A program made the translations under genes and the position numbers. Shown here one piece after another: positions 25,251 to 33,529 of a DNA stretch of 64,000 nt. Source of the DNA: Candidatus Poribacteria bacterium (GTDB lineage: Bacteria > Poribacteria > WGA-4E > PCPOR2b); assembly GCA_028819845.1 (NCBI GenBank), contig JAPPKS010000031.1:124001-188000 (forward strand), written 5' to 3'. Below the pieces are notes generated by a model that worked only from the letters and a program-made list of their open reading frames with translations, was not told where the DNA came from and ran no database searches. The first letter of the stretch is position 1; every line of letters begins with the position of its first letter.

Positions 25251-26354
25251 TTACTGCTGTACGTAAGTTTTGTTCAAATAATGGGCAATAATCTCAATAT
25301 CTTCCTCTAACATGAATAGACCATTTTCAATCATCCGGGCAATGAGTTCTCTGGTTTCCGCTTCAGAGGTGGGCGGCGCATTGTCAACATCCGTTAATGG
25401 ATGGCATTGAGAGCAAGTAATTTCAAAAAGTTCTAGTGCCTCTGCAGGGTCATAGCTCGCCTGGTCCGAGCTGGCCGTAACAATGGCATCGGGGTCTTGA
25501 GTAACAATGTCCGGTCCCTGGACGGCGTCAGGTTGCGGACTGAAGGCCGATTGCAGCGCAACTTGTGACTGGCTGGCTTGCATCTCTTCTTTTCTCTGCT
25601 CTTTCACCGAGTTTTGTATGTCAGGCGTAATCGCAATTAAGTATGCCGATACTGTCCACTGTTCTTCCTGGCTAATCGGTTCTCCAATGACGGGCTTAAT
25701 CGCCATTCGATTGACCAGCCGAACCCAATCCGGCGGAGTCCGGGGGCGAACAAGAATTGTTCGTAGGTCGTGGCACTGGACGCATTTCTTCAATAGTACG
25801 TCCTGTCCGTCGCGCAATTTTCGTTTGGAAGCGAGTTTATCCAGCGGTGCATCGTCAGGCAATCCGGCTGTCTGCAACATTTTGTGCGTTCTTTGCATAC
25901 CGGCTTCACTAAAGACTTCTTGGGATGTTCGCAGGGCGCGTTCACGCAGTGTGAAAGGCACAGACAAGCCGATTAACAGATAGGTACACAACAATAGGGC
26001 AGTTCCAAGATACGGCATGGCTTCTTCGAAGTGCCTGAAGAAGCGGAGGATGGCGATCTTGACCAATAACAGCACGCCGATGGTAATGCCAAGCATCAAG
26101 TGGGCAACAGTGCGCGGCGGGAGTTCAATCTGATAGTTCCACAAGCGGGGCACCATATGCCACATCATGAAGACATAAAGTATCGCATACGAAATGCCAA
26201 TGAGACGGTGTATCAATACGAGCGGCGCAGGAGCGGCGCTTGTGCGGGTTTTTTCATCGAAAGGATAACCCCACAGTTTGTACATTAGGAACACCGCGGC
26301 ATTGCCTAAACCTAAGAATAAAAGGCCAAGTATGGCGCTTGTCGAAGTAGACAT
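25251..26354 (-). CDS. Membrane protein with four helices and two c-type heme sites
   Basis: Starting at the ATG at 26354 (GGAGGG about 10 nt upstream) gives 367 residues. Four membrane segments (about 8-28, 46-68, 83-100, 118-136) contain or border histidines (LIHRLIG, MMWHMV, VAHLML, RFFRHFEEAMPYLG), a pattern able to hold heme b. The periplasmic part has two heme c motifs, CVQCH (191-195) and CSQCH (314-318), with an acidic Gln/Ser-rich linker between. It is likely a membrane electron-transfer protein linking quinol or a b heme to soluble acceptors. It is co-transcribed with the unknown protein downstream. I know no named family for the whole architecture. Confidence 0.7.
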   Translation of the reverse strand: MSTSTSAILGLLFLGLGNAAVFLMYKLWGYPFDEKTRTSAAPAPLVLIHRLIGISYAILYVFMMWHMVPRLWNYQIELPPRTVAHLMLGITIGVLLLVKIAILRFFRHFEEAMPYLGTALLLCTYLLIGLSVPFTLRERALRTSQEVFSEAGMQRTHKMLQTAGLPDDAPLDKLASKRKLRDGQDVLLKKCVQCHDLRTILVRPRTPPDWVRLVNRMAIKPVIGEPISQEEQWTVSAYLIAITPDIQNSVKEQRKEEMQASQSQVALQSAFSPQPDAVQGPDIVTQDPDAIVTASSDQASYDPAEALELFEITCSQCHPLTDVDNAPPTSEAETRELIARMIENGLFMLEEDIEIIAHYLNKTYVQQ

Positions 26355-26467
26355 ATAGAAGTTCCCTCCATCAGGCTGTGTGGCCAATTTGAAGATAGTA
26401 GAGTTAGCCAATTGTAACACAAAGCCGTGCGATTGTCACCACTACTTTACCGGCGGGGCTTTTTGCA

Positions 26468-26497
26468 TTGGCACGGTTTTTTATTGTGTGATACAAT
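26468..26497 (+). promoter_or_regulatory. Promoter candidate for the secreted protein gene at 26585
   Basis: TTGGCA (26468-26473), 18 nt, TACAAT (26492-26497). It lies about 88 nt before the ATG, in the short divergent spacer between the diheme gene and the secreted protein gene. Confidence 0.4.
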
Positions 26498-26584
26498 AAT
26501 CTTAAGTGTTTTTAATTTGCCGGGTGGCAAATTGTCCCAATTAACCCTTGTGTTGTGCTTATTTAGTTGATGAAGGAGTTGAAT

Positions 26585-27199
26585 ATGAGTAGAAAACTTC
26601 TGTTGATGCTGGCGTTAGCTGCGGTTGTGTGCGGTCTTGTGTTTACCGTACAAAGCCAGATGGGCGGGAAGAATGAAGTTCAGCCAATGTACGGCAGCCT
26701 GCTAATTGATGGTTATGATTTTAAGAACGATGTTGGGCCAAAAGGCACCATAATATACGATGAAGACAAAAATGAATTTAGAGGCACCTACATTGGGCTA
26801 AAGATGCCCCAGGGACGCCGCGCTGTCTTCGCATGGCTTTACGATACTGTCAATCAAAAAGCTGAATATCTCGGACCGGTCGGCTGGCTAAAAGTTGGTA
26901 CTGCCGGCAAGAATAAGGGGAAGTTCGCCATTAAAGTGCCGGATAAATTTGAGGGCGGGAACTTTGGTAGTTACGAAATTATCGGATTCACAGCCGAGAA
27001 AACATCGCTAATAGCGAACGGTACGGAGGTAGTAGAGAAGCCGGCTAAGCCTGCCGGAAGCAAAATATTAAAGAAATTGGATCCGGCTTTTTACTTGTAC
27101 GCTGCGCTGCCCAACTCAGACACGCCTATGCACTACTGTGGACACGGGGGAGATTTCTTTTTCGCGAAGGATTTGGAGAATCAACTCTGTTACGACTGA
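26585..27199 (+). CDS. Secreted protein of unknown function
   Basis: The ATG at 26585 has AAGGAG 6 nt upstream and gives 204 residues. A signal peptide (MSRKLLLMLALAAVVCGLVF) precedes a mature domain that begins GGKNEVQPMYGSLLIDGYDF and has strands such as GTIIYDEDKNEFRGTYIGL and RRAVFAWLYDT. The C-terminus has a possible metal or disulfide segment, MHYCGHGGDFFFAKDLENQLCYD. The Cys remaining in the signal core is not in a good lipobox. The protein is probably periplasmic or extracellular; no family recognised. Confidence 0.65.
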   Translation: MSRKLLLMLALAAVVCGLVFTVQSQMGGKNEVQPMYGSLLIDGYDFKNDVGPKGTIIYDEDKNEFRGTYIGLKMPQGRRAVFAWLYDTVNQKAEYLGPVGWLKVGTAGKNKGKFAIKVPDKFEGGNFGSYEIIGFTAEKTSLIANGTEVVEKPAKPAGSKILKKLDPAFYLYAALPNSDTPMHYCGHGGDFFFAKDLENQLCYD

Positions 27200-27422
27200 C
27201 TGTGCGGCACAACATATTCCAAGTGCAAAGCTGCTGGATTAAAAGCCCACGGCAAATAGCATTTTGAATATGTTCTCGGCTCGTGAAGTCGAGGTAAATC
27301 AGTTTACCATAAATACCGCAACACGAAAATCTATCGGCTGCCGAATCATATTTGTATGGTTTGAGTTTGACGTAAGCCTGGAGCAATTGAGCGGAAGGCT
27401 GGACGGTAGTGATGTCCGTGCC

Positions 27423-27462
27423 GCGCCGAAATTGCATCGTCACGACGCGCAATTTTCGGCGC
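27423..27462. repeat. Long hairpin upstream of the glyoxalase-fold gene
   Basis: gcgccgaaattgc (27423-27435) and gcaattttcggcgc (27449-27462) form a 13-bp stem with one bulged base and a 13-nt loop. No T-run follows, so it is not a standard terminator. It is the only structure I see in the gene-free stretch 27200-27529 and could act on transcript processing or stability. Confidence 0.5.
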
Positions 27463-27529
27463 AACAACGGATGATTGAATGGATGTGCGGCGTTGATTGT
27501 GTTTTAAACTTGCTGGGAGGTGAAGCGCT

Positions 27530-27892
27530 ATGGGCTATTGTGCAGCGGTACCAGTCTTGCGTATATTTGACGAGGCTAAAGCGAAGGAGTTTTATGTCGA
27601 TTTCTTGGGCTTCAACGTCGATTGGGAACACCGATTTGATGACAATGCGCCGCTCTACATGCAGATCTCCAAGGATAACTGTGTCATCCATTTGTCAGAG
27701 CATCACGGCGATTGTTGCCCCGGCGGAGCAATGAAAATTGAAACGACAGAAATAGATGCATACGAGAAAGAACTAAACGACAAGAATTACCGGTACTATC
27801 GGCCGGGGATAGACGACATGCCATGGGGCAGCAGAGACATGTCTGTCAAAGATCCATTCGGCAACAGATTGACGTTTACAGACGCGGTATGA
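27530..27892 (+). CDS. Glyoxalase/bleomycin-resistance fold protein
   Basis: The protein has 120 residues, a single VOC module pair typical of Ble-type proteins: AAVPVLRIFDEAKAKEFYVDFLGF at the start, YMQISKDNCVIHLSEHHGD in the middle and DMSVKDPFGNRLTFTD at the end. Metal-ligand positions of glyoxalase I are only partly kept (His in the LSEHHGD strand), so it may be a binding protein or a non-glyoxalase enzyme. Proteins of this type often sequester glycopeptide antibiotics; specificity cannot be read. GGGAGGTG lies about 7 nt before the ATG. Confidence 0.8.
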   Translation: MGYCAAVPVLRIFDEAKAKEFYVDFLGFNVDWEHRFDDNAPLYMQISKDNCVIHLSEHHGDCCPGGAMKIETTEIDAYEKELNDKNYRYYRPGIDDMPWGSRDMSVKDPFGNRLTFTDAV

Positions 27893-28002
27893 CGTCCGGA
27901 AACCCGACGATTTGCCGCTCCTTTTTGCTCCAGCCGCAAACCCACCCCAGCGCTTCGGTTTCTTGCGCGCTCGCTTTGTAATGAAAATGTCAAGGCGCCC
28001 GA

Positions 28003-30420
28003 ATGAACGTAAAACAGATTCGAATTTTACACGCTGATGATACGGCCCTGATGCGTATCAGCCGTGAAGGTTTGCTATCACTTAACCTTGCCGAGATGCA
28101 AGCGATCCAGGCTTACTTCGCGGATGTAGGTAGAGATCCGACGGATGTTGAACTTGAAACGCTTGCCCAAACCTGGTCCGAGCATTGCGTTCATAAGACG
28201 TTCCGGGGGTTGATTGAATATTCCGAAGATGGCAGCGAGACAGTCGTGATCGATGGGCTGCTCCAGACAACGATAATGCGGGCAACACATACCATTGACA
28301 AAAGTTGGTGCGTCTCAACATTTTCCGATAACGCCGGCATCATCGAATTTGATGATGAGTATAACGTCGTATTCAAAGTCGAAACGCACAACCACCCATC
28401 TGCGATTGAGCCGTACGGCGGCGCGGGAACGGGAATCGGAGGCGTCATTCGGGACTCGCTCGGCACAGGGCTTGGCGCCAAACCAGTTCTGAACACGGAC
28501 GTTTTCTGTCTAGGGCTTCCAAATATGGATTATGACGCTTTGCCCAAAGGTGTGCTCCATCCGAAACGTGTTTTCAAAGGCGTCGTAGCGGGTGTGCGAG
28601 ACTACGGTAATCGCATGGGCATTCCGACGGCAAACGGTGCAGTTCTATTCGATGATCGGTATACTGCCAATCCGCTTGTATTCTGCGGTAATGTCGGTCT
28701 GATTCCAAAAAACCGGTGCGGTAAAGAGGTTATTCCCGGCGACCGCATCGTTGCGCTTGGCGGACGGACCGGACGTGACGGTATTCACGGGGCGACTTTT
28801 TCTTCGCTAGAGTTAGATGACACCTCCGAGACACTCGGCAGCGTCGTACAAATTGGCAACCCAATTATGGAGAAAAAAATCGTTGACGCCTTACTGCAAG
28901 CGCGTGATTGCGGACTTTTCCGTTCCATCACGGATTGCGGCGCCGGCGGATTTTCCTCGGCGATTGGTGAAATGGGTCAGCATACGGGCGCAGAGGTACA
29001 TTTAGAAAACGTACCGCTCAAATACGCAGGCCTTGAGCCTTGGGAGGTTTGGCTTTCCGAGGCACAGGAACGGATGGTACTTGCGGTTCCATCCGAAAAC
29101 CTTGATGCGCTGATGCAGATTTGCGATGCGGAATCGGTCGAAGCTTCGGTGCTTGGAAAGTTTACAGACAGCCGAAAATTGCGCGTGTTATTTGATGGGG
29201 AAATCGTCGCGGATATGGATATGGATTTCCTTCACAGTGGATTGCCGCGTATTACAAAAAAGGCTGTTTGGGAATTACCTCAACACCCTGAACCAAATGC
29301 GTCAGAACTTGCGGGAACGGATTTCTGTTCTAAGTCGTCGCAGTCAGAAATAACGGAGATGCTCTTCAAGATTCTCAGCAGCCCCAACGTCGCTAGCAAA
29401 GAATGGGTCATCAGACAATACGACCATGAGGTTCAGGGCGGGATTGTCGTCAAGCCGCTCGTTGGAAGTGAAAATGACGGCCCAGGGGATGCGTGCATCA
29501 CAACGCCGGTCCTCGGTTCACGACGAGGACTCGTTGTAGCGAACGGTGTCCATCCGAGATATGCAGACATCGATCCGTATCACAGCGCCGCGTCCGCAAT
29601 TGACGAAGCACTGCGAAATGTCATCGCAGTGGGCGGCAACCTTGAACATACCGCTCTGCTCGACAACTTCAGTTGGGGGAATCCCGATAAACCGGATAGG
29701 CTTGGCGGCTTAGTACGTGCGGCGAGAGCGTGCCACGATATTGCCGTCGCCTACGGTACGCCCTTCATCTCCGGCAAGGATAGTCTGTACAACGAATACC
29801 GGGATACCACCACCGGTGAGCAACTGGCTATCCCGCCGACACTGCTCATCTCCGCTATTTGCGTCATGCCGGACGTGGGCAAAGCGGTTACCATGGATGC
29901 GAAATCGCCGGGAGATTTGGTCTACATCGTCGGGGAAACCTATTCCGAACTCGGCGGATCGCATTACTATGCCATGCAAGGCTATATCGGAAACGACGTG
30001 CCTAACGTACGCCCCAAAGAAGGCAAACGGACGATGACAGCGATTAGCCGCGCTATCGAAAATCAACTCGTCCGTGCGTGCCACGACTGTTCAGAGGGCG
30101 GCATAGGCGTCGCGGCGGCGGAAATGGCATTTGCCGGTGGAATGGGTATGCAATTGGATTTGGCGAACGTTCCGCGCGACGCATCCATCACGGCGGACAG
30201 CGTGCTGCTGTTCTCCGAATCCAACAGCCGATTCGTGTTGAGCATCGCCCCCGAAAACCGTGGAGCGTTTGAGGCGGCAATGGCGGGCATCGCTGTCGGC
30301 CTCATCGGCACGGTGGGCGAAACTTCAGATTTTGTTGTTAAGGGGTTGCGTAGAGAGACTATAATTCAAACGGCTACCAATCAACTCAAGGAACATTGGA
30401 AGCGGACATTTCGCTGGTGA
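28003..30420 (+). CDS. purL: Phosphoribosylformylglycinamidine synthase subunit II
   Basis: This 805-residue enzyme catalyses the ATP- and glutamine-dependent conversion of FGAR to FGAM in purine synthesis. Landmarks are WSEHCVHKTFRG (about 49-60), the ATP-site segment VETHNHPSAIEPYGGAGTG (about 127-145), GVIRDSLGTG, GGRTGRDGIHGATFSS, DCGAGGFSSAIGEMG and, in the second half, AYGTPFISGKDSLYNE and HDCSEGGIGVAAAEMAF. It is the small PurL type that needs PurS and PurQ, neither of which is adjacent, and at 805 residues is slightly longer than the usual 720-760. It is not visibly in an operon. purB occurs at 57814-59211. Confidence 0.95.
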   Translation: MNVKQIRILHADDTALMRISREGLLSLNLAEMQAIQAYFADVGRDPTDVELETLAQTWSEHCVHKTFRGLIEYSEDGSETVVIDGLLQTTIMRATHTIDKSWCVSTFSDNAGIIEFDDEYNVVFKVETHNHPSAIEPYGGAGTGIGGVIRDSLGTGLGAKPVLNTDVFCLGLPNMDYDALPKGVLHPKRVFKGVVAGVRDYGNRMGIPTANGAVLFDDRYTANPLVFCGNVGLIPKNRCGKEVIPGDRIVALGGRTGRDGIHGATFSSLELDDTSETLGSVVQIGNPIMEKKIVDALLQARDCGLFRSITDCGAGGFSSAIGEMGQHTGAEVHLENVPLKYAGLEPWEVWLSEAQERMVLAVPSENLDALMQICDAESVEASVLGKFTDSRKLRVLFDGEIVADMDMDFLHSGLPRITKKAVWELPQHPEPNASELAGTDFCSKSSQSEITEMLFKILSSPNVASKEWVIRQYDHEVQGGIVVKPLVGSENDGPGDACITTPVLGSRRGLVVANGVHPRYADIDPYHSAASAIDEALRNVIAVGGNLEHTALLDNFSWGNPDKPDRLGGLVRAARACHDIAVAYGTPFISGKDSLYNEYRDTTTGEQLAIPPTLLISAICVMPDVGKAVTMDAKSPGDLVYIVGETYSELGGSHYYAMQGYIGNDVPNVRPKEGKRTMTAISRAIENQLVRACHDCSEGGIGVAAAEMAFAGGMGMQLDLANVPRDASITADSVLLFSESNSRFVLSIAPENRGAFEAAMAGIAVGLIGTVGETSDFVVKGLRRETIIQTATNQLKEHWKRTFRW

Positions 30421-30544
30421 TTTCACTTGCATTAGCTTGAATACAAAAATGGTTGTTTTAAAGTAGTTGACCGATTGTGACGCGAGGTTTAGTTTGATTG
30501 ACGTGTGTATGAATTTGCAACAAGAACCAAAGTTGCGTCGGCAG

Positions 30545-31996
30545 ATGAATTCTCACATTTTACGCCGACGTCCCGGCTGTTTTCTACTCCTTGGGATTTG
30601 GATATGCAGTGTACTGGGATGTAATTTTTCGGGCCGAGACCGTACCCCGCCCCAAATTAAACTCACAATCCAGAATACGTTGCCAATAGAGCGCCTCAAC
30701 GTTCCCATCGTGCTCACGCTTGAAGAGCTTAGGTCGGTTGCTTCGGATTTTTCGTTTGATATTTTCTTGGTAAATCCTAGTCAACGAGGTCCTGAAATTC
30801 ATAGCCAAACCGACGATACTGATTATGACGGCAAAAAGGACGAATTGATATTTCTGGTAGACCTCGCGCCTCGGGAAACCAAAGAGGTTTCAATCCTATA
30901 TGAACCCCGAGACGGCGCCAATTACAGGACGCCGTTGACGCTTGAATTTCCAAAGCGGACAAGATCCGGTATTTTTCCAGAATTAAATGGGTTTGCAGCG
31001 TTGGAGTCTGAGTCAATTGCTTATGTTCTACATGATGACGGGTCGACTCAAGCCTACGGAAAGCGGAAAAAGCTGCTGTTTACAATTGAGCCGCATTTTC
31101 AGAATGAGTTAGAATACCGCAATGCTGTTTCACCTGAGTTACGGCAAGCATTTGAAAAAAATGGCGTTGGGTTATCTCGGAATATCACAGTTGAAATTCA
31201 GACGCCCGAAAGTGATTGGGTGATTATCGACCAGCAGAGTAAGCAAAAATTCTCAGTCCGGAAAGAAGAAAACCAACTTAACGTCTACAATGCTAAGGAA
31301 TTGTCAATCGATCGATTTATCGGCCGGACCGATGGTGCATACGACGATGATCCCGATATCATGACCGCGCTTACTCCGTCCCACGGGTTAATCGGCTGCG
31401 GCGGCTTCGCACTTTGGGACAAAATCAGCCAAGGTCTAATTGCGCCCACCCATGAAAATGACTACACACGAGTGCTTTCCGACGGTCCCATTCGGTCCAT
31501 CGTACAGCGGATAATACCCAATTTTCCCTTAAATACGGGTACAATTCAATTGACGTCAACGACTATGATTTATGCGGGTCACCAGTGGGGAGAACATCAC
31601 ATCGAAGCGCCCGGGCTAACATCGAGATATTGTATTGCAGCGGGTGTTCCAACTGACGGCTACAGCTTGGGCGAAAACGCAACAGAAGGGTGGCTATGGA
31701 CTCGGAATCAACCAGCCCTTACATCACCGCCATCTAAACTTGATATGGGCATCGTTTTCCCGCCAGATCGATTCGAGACATTCAAAGAGTTGGTCTCAAC
31801 GAAATCTGATACCAAAACCTACACCGCGCTGATGAACCCGTCTGACAACGGGAGGCTTGTATACCGTTTTGCGTGTGTTTGGAAAACTGATGAAATCAAG
31901 GCTGAAGCGGATGTGCACCAATTTGTTCAATTTTCGGCGGCGGACTTCCGTACGCCGCCGGTAATTACATTTTTGCCCCAGTCGTCAAAGCGGTAA
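30545..31996 (+). CDS. DUF4861-like lipoprotein
   Basis: With the ATG at 30545 the protein has 483 residues and a lipoprotein signal (CFLLLGIWICSVLGC). The frame is open upstream to 30467 but the signal then lies too far inside. After an N-terminal beta domain (PPQIKLTIQNTLPIERLN) the body has DDTDYDGKKDELIFLVDLAPRE-like strands and conserved-looking segments GRTDGAYDDDPDIMT, HGLIGCGGFALWDK and YAGHQWGEHHIEA. This matches my memory of DUF4861, a family found with polysaccharide-degradation genes in Bacteroidota; the match is from memory. It would be exported and membrane-anchored. Confidence 0.6.
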   Translation: MNSHILRRRPGCFLLLGIWICSVLGCNFSGRDRTPPQIKLTIQNTLPIERLNVPIVLTLEELRSVASDFSFDIFLVNPSQRGPEIHSQTDDTDYDGKKDELIFLVDLAPRETKEVSILYEPRDGANYRTPLTLEFPKRTRSGIFPELNGFAALESESIAYVLHDDGSTQAYGKRKKLLFTIEPHFQNELEYRNAVSPELRQAFEKNGVGLSRNITVEIQTPESDWVIIDQQSKQKFSVRKEENQLNVYNAKELSIDRFIGRTDGAYDDDPDIMTALTPSHGLIGCGGFALWDKISQGLIAPTHENDYTRVLSDGPIRSIVQRIIPNFPLNTGTIQLTSTTMIYAGHQWGEHHIEAPGLTSRYCIAAGVPTDGYSLGENATEGWLWTRNQPALTSPPSKLDMGIVFPPDRFETFKELVSTKSDTKTYTALMNPSDNGRLVYRFACVWKTDEIKAEADVHQFVQFSAADFRTPPVITFLPQSSKR

Positions 31997-32077
31997 TGTG
32001 TGCAATGGGTGACAGCGTGTGATTGGCGGTTTTAATCGTGATTTCAGCAGTCCAATCAGCAATTCAAGAGACTGACT

Positions 32078-32674
32078 ATGCTTAACAAAGAAGATTGCCT
32101 TAAAATCATCGCCAAGCACAGAACGGATGAAGTCGTCATTACAACAATGGGGTGCGTAGCCGTTTGGGGAGAGATTTCTGAACACCCGCTAGATTTTGCT
32201 TCTGTTGGCAGCGCAATGGGGCATGCTGCTGATTTCGCATTGGGGATTGCGCTTGCAAGGCCAGACAAAAAGGTGTTGGTACTAAATGGCGACGGGAGCA
32301 TGCTGATGAGCTTGGGCACGCTTGCAACGGCTACCGGGTTGACGAGACCGCCGCACAACTACTACCTATTCGTGTGTGAAAATAGTGAGTATGAAGTAAC
32401 AGGCAACCAATCGATACCCGGGGGAATGAACTTTAGCTTCACCGCAGTTGCGCACGGGTCGGGATTTGAGAAGATTCATCGGATCGAGGAACCTTCAGTG
32501 CTGGACAGTGCCGTACCGCGTATTTTGGCTGAGGAGGGCCCTACCTTTATAAACCTTAAAATCGCGTCTTCAAATTCGCAGCCGCCGCATCGGAGTTCAG
32601 CAAATTCGGTTGGGTATTTGCGGGAAACGCTTTCCCAGTCAGCGCGCAAATTAGCAAAAGCGTTGAAGTCATGA
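32078..32674 (+). CDS. Small ThDP-binding decarboxylase subunit (ComE/phosphonopyruvate-decarboxylase beta-like)
   Basis: This 198-residue protein equals the pyrophosphate-binding half of thiamine-diphosphate enzymes. It has VGSAMGHAADFALGIALA (43-60), GDGSMLMSLGTLATA (71-85) and ENSEYEVTGNQ (101-111), the GDG-x(27-30)-N type motif. Its size fits a separate beta subunit as in sulfopyruvate decarboxylase (ComDE), and the sequence is also like the C-terminal half of phosphonopyruvate decarboxylase. The partner carrying the pyrimidine-binding domain is not adjacent. The same frame stays open for 75 codons after its UGA stop (see findings). Substrate unknown; a family member with PEP-mutase fold is at 45797-46687 but 13 kb away. 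Confidence 0.75.
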   Translation: MLNKEDCLKIIAKHRTDEVVITTMGCVAVWGEISEHPLDFASVGSAMGHAADFALGIALARPDKKVLVLNGDGSMLMSLGTLATATGLTRPPHNYYLFVCENSEYEVTGNQSIPGGMNFSFTAVAHGSGFEKIHRIEEPSVLDSAVPRILAEEGPTFINLKIASSNSQPPHRSSANSVGYLRETLSQSARKLAKALKS

Positions 32675-32823
32675 ATCTTCTGCGTAGTTCCGTCCCTACT
32701 CGAGCGGCAGAAAAACCCATTTTGGAATACCCCGATTCAACTTGGGCACGGGAAGGTGTTCTACACCGCGCACCGGCAAAATCGACACCTAGTAGAAGCA
32801 GATACAACGCCGTTCGGATTTAA
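32671..32823 (+). CDS. Possible 50-residue ORF overlapping the ThDP gene stop
   Basis: ATGA overlap with the ThDP-subunit stop opens a 50-codon frame (MNLLRSSVPTRAAEKPILEY...). There is no ribosome-binding site beyond translational coupling, and a second frame in the same stretch is also open, so the support is weak. Family unknown. Confidence 0.15.
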   Translation: MNLLRSSVPTRAAEKPILEYPDSTWAREGVLHRAPAKSTPSRSRYNAVRI

Positions 32824-32911
32824 AAAAAACGCATTATGCGCTGTACGTGGAAGCGATTGGCTGCTGATTAGTTTGTTCCACTGATGCGAAAACTTCAGAA
32901 GGGAGAATCCG

Positions 32912-33502
32912 TTGAAACGTCTGATTGTTGCAATTACCGGAGCGAGCGGCGTTGTTTACGGGATACGGTTACTGAAAATCCTTGCGTATCAAAAGGAATA
33001 TGAGATACATTTGACAATTTCCCGTTCGGGGGCAACGGCGTTGTGGGAGGAGCTTCAGGTACGTGTAGACTTGGACAACTTTGAGCTTGCATCGCTGATC
33101 GGGTTTGACTCAGAAATTGTGGTATACCATCGTGAGTCCGACATTGCGGCTCCCATTGCGAGCGGATCTTTTCGCACACAAGGCATGATAATTGCCCCGT
33201 GCAGTATGGGAACATTGGGGTCGATCGCCGCCGGAATTTCGCGCAACCTCATCCATCGTGCTGCCGATGTCTGTATTAAGGAGCGGCGCAAGCTGGTGCT
33301 AATGCCGCGTGACACACCGCTCAGCTCCATCCATCTCGAAAACATGTTGAAACTGTCACGCATCGGTGCGTGCATTCTGCCCGCAATGCCGGGTTTTTAC
33401 CACTTCCCTAAAACTGTCGATGACCAGATTGACTTCGTGGTCACCAAAGTGCTAGATCAATTCGACTTTGATGCCGGACTGATTCAACGATGGAAGGAAT
33501 AG
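32912..33502 (+). CDS. ubiX: UbiX-type flavin prenyltransferase
   Basis: This 196-residue enzyme makes the prenylated FMN cofactor used by UbiD-type decarboxylases. It has the Rossmann-like start LIVAITGASGVVYGIRLL (3-20), ISRSGATALWEE, SGSFRTQGMIIAPCSMGTLGSIAAGI (about 86-111, with the conserved SF and PCSM), RKLVLMPRDTPLS and IHLENMLKLSRIGACILPAMPGFYH. Start is TTG with AAGGGAG about 9 nt upstream. It is directly followed by the UbiA-type prenyltransferase, 27 bp on, which ties it to quinone synthesis. Confidence 0.92.
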   Translation: MKRLIVAITGASGVVYGIRLLKILAYQKEYEIHLTISRSGATALWEELQVRVDLDNFELASLIGFDSEIVVYHRESDIAAPIASGSFRTQGMIIAPCSMGTLGSIAAGISRNLIHRAADVCIKERRKLVLMPRDTPLSSIHLENMLKLSRIGACILPAMPGFYHFPKTVDDQIDFVVTKVLDQFDFDAGLIQRWKE

Positions 33503-33529
33503 TGGACTTCTTGTATTGAGAAAAAGCGA

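Noticed and set aside
27264-27734. A 156-codon frame ahead of and overlapping the glyoxalase-fold gene
   Set aside because: It runs through the long hairpin and into the glyoxalase-fold gene in a different frame; the composition is not protein-like.
30467-30544. Longer N-terminus for the DUF4861-like lipoprotein
   Set aside because: It would put the lipoprotein signal about 26 residues inside the protein; the ATG at 30545 gives a standard signal.
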